64,000 nt of DNA from Latrodectus hesperus (taxonomy: Eukaryota > Arthropoda > Arachnida > Araneae > Theridiidae), in the NCBI GenBank assembly GCA_037975125.1, contig CM075855.1, forward strand, positions 80,289,085-80,353,084, given 5' to 3'. This document shows positions 47,280 to 57,559 of the stretch, in pieces. How positions within the stretch are numbered: position 1 is the first letter of the stretch; each line of letters opens with the position of its first letter. The notes beneath the pieces are model-generated. The model worked only from the letters and a program-made list of their open reading frames with translations, was not told where the DNA came from and searched no databases. The position numbers were made by a program, and so were the translations under genes.

Positions 47280-49172
47280 CGAGTTTGTGAGGCTTAGTGC
47301 CAGAAGCCGAGGCTTCTATAACTAATTTAAGTACCTTGCAACCCGAAGATGTTCAACTTTAATCTATAGAATCATACCTTGATGAGGCGAGTAGTCTCGC
47401 CGGCACCCACACTCTTTACATGGCAATCAGTACACCTTGTGAAAGATTTGTACGATACCTTACCGTCAATTCCTATACATTCCTTAATTTACCGTCAATT
47501 CCTATACTATTCCTCTATCTCTCAGTTCTCGACCGGACCATCGTTGGTGGCACGCTGGTATTCTATCATTGGAATGTCGTCCGATACAATGGACATGATC
47601 CTTTTCAAGATTGACCAGTTGTCGCGGTCCAAGATGGTACTCAAGCTTTCGCTATCGTACACCAGTTTGCTCCTTTTTTCCGCGGTCCTGGTACAAAACA
47701 GCACGAAGTGGAGGCAATCCCCCACCACATTGAACGAGCGACATAACTTACTAATCGGATACCCTCGTTTATGAAGATATTCCGGTACACGTCCGTGTCC
47801 AGTCGCTATTTGGGCTATGATAGCATTTCCGAAAACTCTCTTTCCGGTCACTGTTTCGAAAAATCTGTAGGTCTGGCGACCAACTTCATTGCTTTCCCAT
47901 CTCTGCTGCCATACACGCAGTGCTTCTTTATGCTGCACCTTGAGAAGGTGCGACCTTGGACGTGACAGGTCCAGTGTGTGGCTCTGGTAAGTTCGCAGCC
48001 TCTTTGGCCAGTTCATCTGCCCTTTCGTTACCGATATTACCAGCATGATCACGTACGTAGTGTAGTAATACCTCTCTACCGCTAGTAGCTTCCCGGTAAG
48101 AGTTCTTTACTTGGTTAACCAAAATGTTTTGGTTATTCGGATCGGCTAGTGAGTAAAGGGAGGACAACGAGTCACTGTATATATGACAAGTGTTGTTGCC
48201 AGGTCTCTCTTTGAGCCAATCTAGTGCCAGTCCCAGCGCCGATATTTCCGCCTGAAAGATGAAATTTTCGTCACCGAGTCTAGCACCGTACGTGACAATC
48301 TCTTGCCCAAAGTAGAAGATGGAAAACCCTAAACATATTCTCCCATCATCCGTCTGTAAAGATCTCCAAACCCTCACCAGTTGGCATTTCGCTATCGAAA
48401 GGTACACTATGCCTGTCCGCTGGACGACACTTTAAGATGTTAACCCTATGCTCAACATCTTCTGGCCGCAGGTTAATCTCATAGAAGATATGTGGCCTGC
48501 GTTCTACCAATGCCATTATCTTCGCATATTCTATGCCTGCTTTAATGTCTAGTGGTAGGACTCCCGCCAGTACTTGTACAGCAGCAGTAGAAACAGTCCT
48601 GTAGCTTCTTGTAATTGCCACGAGTGCCAGTCTTTTCACACTTTGTAGGTGTTCACAGAAGGTTTTACATTCCAATCTGTGTCCCCATGCCCCTACACCG
48701 AAGAGAGCCATTCTTTCGGTTTCACCCCTGTAAAGGCGTTTGAGTAATCCAGGCTCGCGCCCGAACAAAACTCTCGCCGTCTGTTGAAGTGCCATTGTGA
48801 CATTTACAATAATTTGTCTCACCTACCTTGAGATAGGAATTAAAGGTGAGTGCGCTATCATATTTTACGCCCAGGAGTTTTAGCTCCTGCATAGACTTTA
48901 TGGAGGTTCCATCCCATCTGAAAACAGGCGGTCGTTTCAATTTGCGCCTTCTGGTGACCGTGAGGACCACCATTTTTCTGGGATTGAATACCAGTTTGTA
49001 CTTCTTCCCTATTTGCTGATTGTATTGAGGGCGACTTCCGCATTTTTCTCGAGCTTTGCTCTTGAGTCACCAGCTGCGACCAGCAGCATGTCGTCAGTGA
49101 AGGCTATGAGCCTCGTATCATTTGGAAAGTCCAGTCGCAATGCGTTGTCTGCAACTATGTTCCATACATTTA
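47280..49172 (-). mobile_element. Second LINE family remnant (RT end and RNase H)
   Basis: On the minus strand: RT motif B/C region with NIVADNALRL and FTDDMLLVAAGD, then KLLGVKYDSALTF, the thumb (ALVAITRSYRTVSTAAVQVL), RNase H (FTDGS, IYSDSLSSLYSLADP, HAGNIGNERADELAKEAANL) and a C-terminal region with GHGRVPEYLHKRGYP. Frames change several times (around 48840, 48400 and 47940). A 3' UTR with a perfect AGAAGCC-GA-GGCTTCT stem at 47302-47317 follows. A direct repeat TTACCGTCAATTCCTATA occurs at about 47459 and 47490. The 5' end is truncated. Its GC content is much higher than the flanks, so it is a relatively young insertion. It belongs to another family than the 10.9-kb LINE. Confidence 0.85.
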
Positions 49173-49205
49173 TTATAACACTAATTGCTTTTCCAAGAAA
49201 TATTC

Positions 49206-49560
49206 TCTAAGAGTAGGGCTCTTGCCAACTCATCTTGGAAAATTCCGCCATCTCATGCCTTGGTACTGTGGCTCTGATCCTGGGAGATCTTTGAGTTTCG
49301 ACGGTGAAAGACGTGATCAGACTGCCTTGTCCAGACACACATCCGGCCATCTTCGGACTCTACGGTTCTCCCAGGGCAAACAAATCTTTCCCACCTGCAC
49401 TTTGTGCAATACTAACGAAGCCAGTCCAGAACACCTACTGAACTGCATTGGCTTTTCAAAGCGTGAACTTTTATACAGCCCTAGAGCTGTCCTCGATTCT
49501 TTGAAGGCGAAGGATGTCATGGACCTGGTCTGATTCAGACCAGGAGATAAGAAATAAGAA
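49206..49560 (+). mobile_element. Third LINE family, extreme 3' end
   Basis: The frame 49222..49533 ends a LINE ORF2: SGHLRTLRFSQGKQIFPTC, a C-x2-C-x8-H-x4-C finger (CTLCNTNEASPEHLLNC) and the tail LKAKDVMDLV. A short 3' UTR with an (AAG)n-like tail (AATAAGAAGAAGACC) follows. It stands head to head with the remnant at 47.3-49.2 kb, both truncated at their 5' ends. Confidence 0.8.
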
Positions 49561-50090
49561 GAAGACCAATTGCTTTTATAACTATATAAGCAATTAGAGT
49601 TTTTTTTTTTATAAAAATAAAATCCACATTTTCATTTTAAAATTAATTCCTACGATTTTAATTTTGTAGTTATTTCTCACTTCATAGTATTTTTTTGGTA
49701 ACTAAAATTAATAAATTTCATATTTTAAAGTATTTAAAAATGTATTTTGTTCTATAATCCTGATTTAATAATAATTTCTAATTGAATAAAATTTGAATAT
49801 AATTTCTATTGCGATTTAAAACTTCTCGAATAGAATTGACTGAATGCAAAAATACATTTGTCTCAAATATATATATATAAAGTATAATAATGTAATTTGT
49901 TTTAAAACAACTTATTATTAAAACTAAACATATTAAACATTCGTTGTCAAAATAAATTAATTTACTAACCGATACAAAGGCTGTATTGATTATTTGGTTT
50001 AGCATTAAATATTGAAGGTAATTGATTGTTGTAAATAGTTTCACCCAAATAAAAACCACCTTAATCTAAGTAGACTTGTCACAATTATAT
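49561..50090. other. AT-rich spacer
   Basis: Nothing recognised apart from a short TA run near 49870. Confidence 0.5.
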
Positions 50091-50303
50091 CTATAATTTT
50101 GTATTGGCTTCATGATACCCCCTGGTTAATACTAAATCTGTCACAGCATTTCCTCGCTTTCTCGTTCCACTAGACTCGATTTCGTCTTCGTATTGGCCAT
50201 GATTGTCTGAATGCTCATCATTAAAATTCGCAACCAAAAAAAAAATTGTATGAGCACCCAAAATAAATACTGGTAAATGATATAGTACGAAGCAAAGACC
50301 CAT
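50091..50303 (-). CDS. Small ORF with signal-peptide-like start (70 aa), unproven
   Basis: The frame begins MGLCFVLYHLPVFILGAHTI followed by FFLVA, a hydrophobic run like a signal peptide or anchor, then an acidic stretch (NFNDEHSDNHGQYEDEIESS), a GTRKR dibasic site and a 20-residue tail ending EANTKL. This is the layout of a secreted prepropeptide, but no cysteine pattern or known peptide is visible. The acidic half is less AT-rich than its surroundings. A donor-like GGTATC before the end means it could be one exon of a larger gene. It could be chance. Confidence 0.25.
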   Translation of the reverse strand: MGLCFVLYHLPVFILGAHTIFFLVANFNDEHSDNHGQYEDEIESSGTRKRGNAVTDLVLTRGYHEANTKL

Positions 50304-50652
50304 AAAGTATTTTAATCAAAATAAAACTGAATCAAATTCTATTAAAAATTCAGTTTAGTAACACAGTCAGAAACATTGAAAAAGAATCATAAAATAAAAT
50401 TATATAGTAAGTTTATTGTTTTTATTTATTGCTTTTATCTTTAACGCGGGGATTCCAAAAAAGCACATTTCCGTTTTTGTCACAGATGTGTAATCTGTAT
50501 AAAATATATAAATAAAATATGCGAGCAGTAAACTGCTGTGTACTATCAAAATTTCATAGAAATTGGTGGTCAATGCCTTCTTTAATTCTTTGGCAGATGC
50601 CAAAAAAAAGTTATAGTTATTTAATCTTGCGGTATAGGATGATTTTGTGATT
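50304..50652. other. Spacer with a possible decayed ORF
   Basis: A minus-strand frame (50603..50400) begins MASAKELKKALTTNFYEI and looks partly coding, but I cannot assign it. It may be another retrotransposon remnant. Confidence 0.3.
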
Positions 50653-50922
50653 AAATTTTTTAAAAGATTTTGAGGCTTTTTTCAAGATTGGATGTATTTA
50701 TAATTATTACGCTGGTTAAACTTTATTTAAAGAATAAAGTATTGCCAACGTTTTTTATTAAGTAATAATCAGAGAAGATAGAGAGATGAAATTTTTTAAA
50801 AGATTTTGTGGCTTTTCAGAATTGGATGTATTTGTAATTATTACGCTGGTTAATACCTTTATTTAAAGAATAAAGTATTGCCAGACGTTTTTTATTAAGT
50901 ACTAATCAAAGTAGACAGAGAT
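50653..50922. repeat. Tandem duplication, 136-bp unit
   Basis: Two units start at 50653 and 50789 with AAATTTTTTAAAAGATTTTG and share TTATAATTATTACGCTGG/TGTAATTATTACGCTGG and AAAGAATAAAGTATTGCCA, differing at few positions. A third, strongly diverged unit may follow at about 50937-51070. Confidence 0.9.
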
Positions 50923-52499
50923 GTTTTTATATCAGTGATTTTGTAATTAATTTTTTTATTACCTTTTATGATATTTTCCAGAAATTTATATACTTGTAAT
51001 AATTTTATTACACAAATAACATGGTTAAATAATTCTTTTTAACGAAAAACTTTATCTTGGCATTAACATTAAATACAAATGTTATTCTTTAGAAAAGGAT
51101 TTATATTTAATGATAATCCTTCATTTTATATAATTTCTTAAATGTTATTTAATATTTAGTTTTTAAACAAAATGTTATTTTATTTAATATTTACAGAATT
51201 TGACAATATCTTTTCATAATTTTATTTACTGTAACTGAAAGGTTTTGCAGTACTATTGAATAATCATATTTCTGATAATTATTAGCTTAGCCAAAACCAA
51301 CGCAAATAATGATTACATATAATAAAATGCTTCATAGTTATCAGGTGTTTAATAAATGGATTCAAATCAAATTGACATGATATTCTTTGTGAATAAAACT
51401 TAGAAATTATTTAATTTCATGAAAATAAATATTTTTATATTTCTTAGATGTTAATATAATGTCATTTAATACTTAGAATATTACGTTATTCATAAAATAA
51501 TGTAATATTTTTGTTAAACAAAGTTCTATATAAACAGAGCAACATTGTAACATAATTTCGCTATTATTCAGAGTAACAGACGAAATACTTTACTTTCTTT
51601 TATAAATAAACGATAAATTATTATAAATAATGAGAATATTCTCTACAATTATATCGGTTTATGCATTTTTCACATAAAAAATATATTATTAATAAACGCA
51701 TTAATGAAGTATTATATTAATTATTTTAATGAGAAAAAAAAATAAAATTGTGCTAATTTAAAATGTCTAATAATAATTGATTTTAGTGTTCATGTTATAT
51801 TAAAAAATTGTATTTTATTAGCCAAATTTAGTAAAATATTTTTCTCTTTCAGAGCAAAAGTTAAGTGTAGCTCATCTATTATTTTGGTATGTATTTAAAA
51901 AATTTCTTTATTTAAATCCATTTCTTTAATTGAATTATCGTTACTGTAATTACATAAAAATTCAAGAGTTACTACTTGTGAATTTTAAATTTTAACAAAG
52001 GAACTTCCTAAAAATAGATACATCATATTGTAGAATAATTTTATTATTATTAAAGATCCAAAGAATAAAATTTTAAGCTTTTTTCTTTTAAAATTCCATT
52101 GTAGATTTCTTGATTTTAAAATATTGCTAAATTTAACTTTTTTTAATGTATGTAGTTAATCTAATTATTATTATTTATGTTTCTTAACAATTGTGCTTAT
52201 TTTAATTATTGACATCTGAACTTTCGGAAAATCTTAAAAGGATTTTCCGAAAGATTTTGTGATAATAAATCAAATTTATTCATATCTAGATATTAATATA
52301 TTAATTAATAATTTTAAAAGTTATTTTGCAGAAAAATGTTTTTAAAAATAGTTTCAACGTAAATGATTAATTTTAAATTTCTTTAATAACAAAAGTTCCT
52401 AAATTTAATTTTATTCACAATATGGACAAATGTAAACGAAAAAGATTAAAATTTAGAATGAAGCTAATTTTTCAAATGATTCTCAAAGTCTTTTGTTGT
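50923..52499. other. AT-rich intergenic stretch
   Basis: No gene. A 13-bp-arm hairpin (CTTTCGGAAAATC and its complement) lies at 52221-52253. Confidence 0.5.
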
Positions 52500-52775
52500 T
52501 GTTGTCTTGTGCTAGCCAGGCTGATATTATGGGGTGCACTGTTCCACTTTTCCAACTGAACCGTTATTTGGTGTGGAGTCTGACTTGCTTAATACACACA
52601 TGCCATAGGAACCCGTTTATAGGGTAAGCAATCATCCGCAACCCATTCATACAAAGAAAGGGCAAAGGCAGGATAGACAGAGAGAGAAAGTACACCCATG
52701 CCCAAACGGGGATTCGAACCCAGGACCTCCTTATTCACAGTCAGGCCCTCTGATCACAAGACAAGGTGGGCGGCC
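52500..52775 (-). repeat. tRNA-derived SINE, third family
   Basis: Minus-strand B box in CCTGGGTTCGAATCCCCG at about 52715, with a GGCCGCCCACCTTGTCTTGT head and a body extending to a (TTG)n-like run at 52493-52503. GC content is far above the flanks. It is non-coding. Confidence 0.7.
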
Positions 52776-52971
52776 GTAAAGTCTTTTAAATTTTTTTTAA
52801 TACAGTGCAAAATGTGACGTTTAAAAATATTAATTTCTATGCTTTCCAAACATTCTTACGTCGAGGTATGAGAAGAATTTTATTAAATAAATTGAATGCA
52901 TGTGACAATTATACTTAATGAGTTATTATTGGAATAAAATATGCTGTCTTGAGCAATTGACTCACTTCGCA

Positions 52972-53070
52972 TTATAGTGGTTCAGAATCTACTTTAAACT
53001 GTAGGTTCTTGCCTAATTAGCCTGCGTGTCCAAAAAATGATTACTGAGTGGCAAATAAAGTAAAATGAAA
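52972..53070 (+). repeat. SINE body fragment, family of 18345
   Basis: TAGTGGTTCAGAATCTACTT, GTAGGTTCTTGCCTAATTAG and GATTACTGAGTGGCAAATAA match the complement of 18340-18440 with about one change per ten bases. The tRNA-like head is missing. Confidence 0.7.
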
Positions 53071-53711
53071 TAAAATCACTACGTAGCTCTCGCTTAAATC
53101 AAGAAGCGAGAAGAATTTCAAAATAAAACTCTTCTCACTTCTTCCATATTCCTTTCTTTTTTTCGTAATTCTTACCTATTACCATGAGAAATAGCGAAAA
53201 ATACTTGCGGCAACGGATTCTCACCTTTTTGTCAACATTTCCACAATATAATCTGCTTTTAAAAATAGCAATATTTACTATTTTTATTGATTTATATAAA
53301 TGCATTGCTTTTGTTTTCTTCAGAGAACACGTTTTCAATACGTCACAGCTTGCAAATGCATCACAATGTCTCAAATTCAATCTCTAATTAGTTTTTAGCT
53401 GAAAAAAGAAATTTTAAGTATTGTGGATTCAATTTGATTTATTGTTAGCTAATGCATAAAACTCTATTTCATGATGCCAAACATCATTTTGAGAAGCAGT
53501 TAATTAAATTATTTTTTAATGTGTTTATGTTTCAGTGTATTAATCTACAAAATCTCATTAATGGAACGTTTCATATAAATTTTAAAATACAGCTGACTTC
53601 AAATTAAACTTATTTTGAAAATCCAAATTAGAACCAAAATGTGATAGCGATTTTTTTTATTCATAATCTATAGCAAATTTTTTAAAGCAATTTTAATATA
53701 AAACACAAACA

Positions 53712-53713
<2 letters not shown>
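53071..53713. other. Spacer
   Basis: AT-rich; overlapping short ORFs on both strands at 53135-53387 have no domain and are likely chance. Confidence 0.4.

Positions 53714-53792
<79 letters not shown>
53714..53792. repeat. (CA)n microsatellite, about 79 bp
   Basis: Pure CA dinucleotide repeat, likely polymorphic. Confidence 0.97.
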
Positions 53793-53798
<6 letters not shown>

Positions 53799-54559
53799 GC
53801 ACAATTACACTTACTTGTCAGCAATGCTTTTAGGCCTAAATTCTTGTATTATGTTTCAAATATAATTTCTTATACTAAAATTAAATATCTAATAGAAATT
53901 TTCTATTGTTAGCTGCTTTTATATAATTGTATTTCTTTCAATCATAACTTCCAAACTATTAACAGATATATTTAAAGGCAATCTACCAACAGAAAAATAA
54001 AACCGATTGCGATGGTTGGTATTCAGACAGTTAAAATAGACCCAGGTAATCTGCATGAAGCCACAAAACGATAAAGAGTGCACTTCCATTTTTCAAGATT
54101 AAATTTTGGTAAACAACTTATCTGTTTTTATCCATGTTTAATAAAGGCTAAAATGTTTAACAGGAATTAATTTCTTTTAAAAAGATATACATTTTGAAAA
54201 ATCTTATAAAAGAAGAAAAAGAATCTCAAACCAAAACAATTCTTCATTTAAGTGTGTGTGAAGTAAGTCAAGATTGTTAAAAAGAAACAAGTACATCCGC
54301 TACAGGATATATCTTAGTTATTCGAAAGATATGTTGCTCTTCTTCGGAGTCACTATAGTGACTCGATAAAATTTATAAATATTTATAAATATGGAAATTT
54401 TCAGTCACACTTCGGTTCTAAATTTCATTTCCAAAATGAGACATTTAGCATTTGGTACATGATAGTTTTTCATAATATAACAGAATAATAAAACAGTTAA
54501 ATAAAAAGGGTTTTTAAAAAACACAAATATTTGGTAAAACTATCTGGTAAATTATGCAG

Positions 54560-55015
54560 AACTTTTTGTCTACCTAGATTTTATAGCAAGTAAGGATTCA
54601 CCAGCATTTACAAGGCAGTAATTTGTGGGCCTGGGCCTTCCTCAGAAGATTTTCCTGTTCTGCCCTTGTCTCAGCAATTGATTTCCAGTTCTTTACTTTT
54701 AAGATGACAAAATTCTCGTCCGCGCTGTCTTTTTAACTGTTTTTGGGCCTTCTACTTGGTTTTTTATTGTAGTGGATTGCATTAAAAACTCTTGATGTTT
54801 GTTTTGAGCATATTCTTACTACATGCTCTGGTCATCTCATTCTGCTAAGTTTTATGTAGACTTGTTAATATCATCTCTTTCAAAAACCTTATATATTTCA
54901 AAATCATATCTTTTTGTCCAAATATTGTCAAGAACAGCGTCAAAGATAGTTAGCAGGATCTTTCTATCAAAGGGCACTATGGTTTTCTCTTCATTTTTTT
55001 GTTAAGGTTTCTCTC
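54560..55015 (-). pseudogene. RTE-type LINE 3' remnant
   Basis: On the minus strand a broken frame gives DRKILLTIFDAV, WTKRYDFEIYKVFE, INKSTKLSRMRWPEHVVRI, a KKPSRRPKNS segment and KVKNWKSIAETRAEQENLLR followed by KAQAH. This is the order of blocks at the C-terminus of RTE-type LINE ORF2 (RLRWAGHVMRM..., GRP.GRP, VKNWR..A.DR..WR..L..A.AH). The stop codons show it is inactive. Confidence 0.75.
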
Positions 55016-57107
55016 AGGCATAAATTCAAACTGATTTGATCAATACCTTATCAGAGAAATACAATGCGTACTGCATTTTTCTAACACCGTTTATTTCTAA
55101 ATTTTGGCATGGAAACTATAATATAAATATTTGTCACCCCTGTCCTTAAGCTTTTGATGTTTTTTCTTACATTGATTATTATTTGATAAACATTTTATGA
55201 TATTATTTAACTCACCTTTTAATTTAGGCATACAAAATACAGGAATGCTTTTTGAAAAGGAATCTAAATTTTGAAAAGAAATAATCTCATTTCATCGGCT
55301 AAAAAATTGATTTGCAGAAAATTAAAAGTGGCAGAAAAATTATAATTAAAGGGTATATTGTGGATGGGAATATATAAAATAGTTTAACTTACCCCCAAGC
55401 AGAATGGAAAATTGAATTTTTAGTATACATGTCGTTAACATCAGTTATTAATGCAACACGTCATTTTCAATGATGTAAAATATTTTCAATATACATACTC
55501 ACTTTTATAAGGTACAATTTAATTGTATGTTACTGAACCTATTAGCCTAAAGAGTATTTTCTTCTAATTAAATCTCTGTTTCGAATTGTTTTTCGATGAC
55601 ATCAGGATTAAGATTTATTGTAATGTTTTGATTTACTACGATAACACTGTCCACACATAAATTGAATATATACACTAAGCATTCAAAATAAATTCCAAAT
55701 AAATACACAAATATTCAGGATCCCCCGAAATAACTATCAATCTTATAAACTGTGGAACTCAAGATAAAACACTAGCCTTTTCCGCAGTCAGTAGTCTTCA
55801 GAAGAAAAAAGCTTTTCAAAGCTGAATCTTCAAAAAAAAAAAAAAAAAAAAAAAAAAAATGCTGACGAAGACTAAACACTTGCCCAGTGATTCTCAATAA
55901 CTGTGCCGCTAAATTCTTAAACTAGGCTGCCAAATTTTAGGAATGTATACAGTAAATTTATATTGATTTTTCATTCCGAGTAAAGAAATAAAAATACTGT
56001 TTTTGTAGTATATACTATATTATTTTTTAAATTAAAAATTATTATCGTAAACTATATATTTTACACAATGTTTTATATGTAAGTAAAAAAGCTTTTAATC
56101 TTATCCTTGTGTGTAACCAAGTTTTGAAATTGTTAAAAGTGTGTCTTGATAAAAAAAAAAAAAAAAAAAAAAAAGAGGTTGAGAATCACTGCATTATCCA
56201 TTATACTACCAACTCTATTAAATTTTAGAAATCACCATCACTTGCTACCAGCTCTATATATTTGAAATCTTAAAGTTTGAAAATGTAACAATAAGAAAAT
56301 TGGTTTTTAGTTTGAAAGATATATAAAATTCTGTAAATAAAGTTTCTGATAATATCAAAGATTTTCTTTCAAAACATTAATAAGTTACAATAGTTAAAAA
56401 ATTATTTTGTAATAAATAATATTTTAGAATTTTATGCTTATATATTTACATGTTCACTAATAACTAAAAATATTAACACTTAATTTGTTTAACTGCATTA
56501 TGATTTTTAAGACTAAGAAATATCGTATATTTGTGTGATCTTTATATGGAGACTATTTAGTGTAAGGAAATTAAACAAAAAAGAAATCGTTCGATGTTAT
56601 TATAGTAAGTATTCATATATTTGTAAAATTTTTGAACTGCACATTGTTCCAATTTTTACAATTTCAATCAACTTTTGTAAAATATTTATAATTTGGTACA
56701 TTATTTAGTTTAGTATCGTACTACATCACATATAATCACACATTACACTAAAATAAAATCAAATAAGAAACTATTAAAAACTTTTTTTGAGGAAAATTGC
56801 GAGCTTATGTTTTTTGCCGTAAAAAGGCGTTTACATATATTTTTATTACATTGTAAATAAATGAGTCAGTAAAAACTGATTTAATATTGTCGGTTTAAAT
56901 TTGTTTTATTTTTTTCCAAAGATTTAAAGAATAAGTCTTTTGGAATAAAAGGGCAGAAAATGAGTTTGTGATAAATTTTTGTATAAATTTCCAAGAAATT
57001 AATATAGATTAGTTTCTGTAAAACTTTAATTTTCTCTGTTTCGAATAAAAAATGTCTTACAGAAAACACTAACATTCAGTACACTTTTTTTAATACACAT
57101 CATATAC
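55016..57107. other. AT-rich stretch downstream of the transporter gene
   Basis: Poly(A) runs at 55833-55859 and 56152-56174, each with a less AT-rich stretch to its left, may mark old retroposed fragments, but I cannot identify them. No gene. Confidence 0.4.
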
Positions 57108-57113
57108 TTTATT
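57108..57113 (-). promoter_or_regulatory. Poly(A) signal of the SLC22-like gene
   Basis: AATAAA on the minus strand, about 370 nt after the stop codon at 57484. It ends a stretch with lower AT content than the flanks, consistent with a 3' UTR. Confidence 0.55.
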
Positions 57114-57483
57114 TAAATAATTATACATAAAAATACCTTTGCATGAAAAATAACACAATCGGTAAAATATTTTACAACAGATATGGAATCACAGAAAAGG
57201 GGGCTTAAACTTCACAAAGTAAAAAAAATCTTAATATAAAATAGCTGACAATAGCCACATAAAATCTGAATATGACACACTTCAAGTACACAGCACAGTG
57301 CGGGTATCAGCACGTCGTAAAAACGAATTTAATTTATAATCGCCAAAAATAAATGCACAAGTGGGACATCATGTTTTTTCCTTTTCCCGATTCGAGCCAA
57401 ATGGATATCTTTTACGCCTTGACATTCAAATGAAGTTTTTCGCTTCAAAGTGTTTCTCAATAACACAGTAGAGTCGGGATAAA

Positions 57484-57559
57484 CTATCGCTGCTGCTCTA
57501 ATTCAACACCGTTTGTGAACCCATTCTTCTTATCCACGCCTCTGAATACAATTTCTTTC
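57484..57559 (-). CDS. SLC22-like terminal coding exon
   Basis: Acceptor TTTTATAG; encodes KEIVFRGVDKKNGFTNGV then ELEQQR and a TAG stop at 57484. A 3' UTR of roughly 370 nt follows. Confidence 0.85.

Noticed and set aside
42400..49560. The cluster of RT, RNase H, finger and BED ORFs read as a multi-gene defence or retron-like system
   Set aside because: Each piece belongs to a known type of eukaryotic transposon with its own ends, orientation and frame breaks. They do not form a functional unit.
50653..50922. A CRISPR-like or satellite array
   Set aside because: Only two close units of 136 bp without spacers; it is a simple tandem duplication.
53135..53387. Overlapping short ORFs on both strands
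   Set aside because: No domain or conserved motif, and the frames mirror each other as expected by chance.
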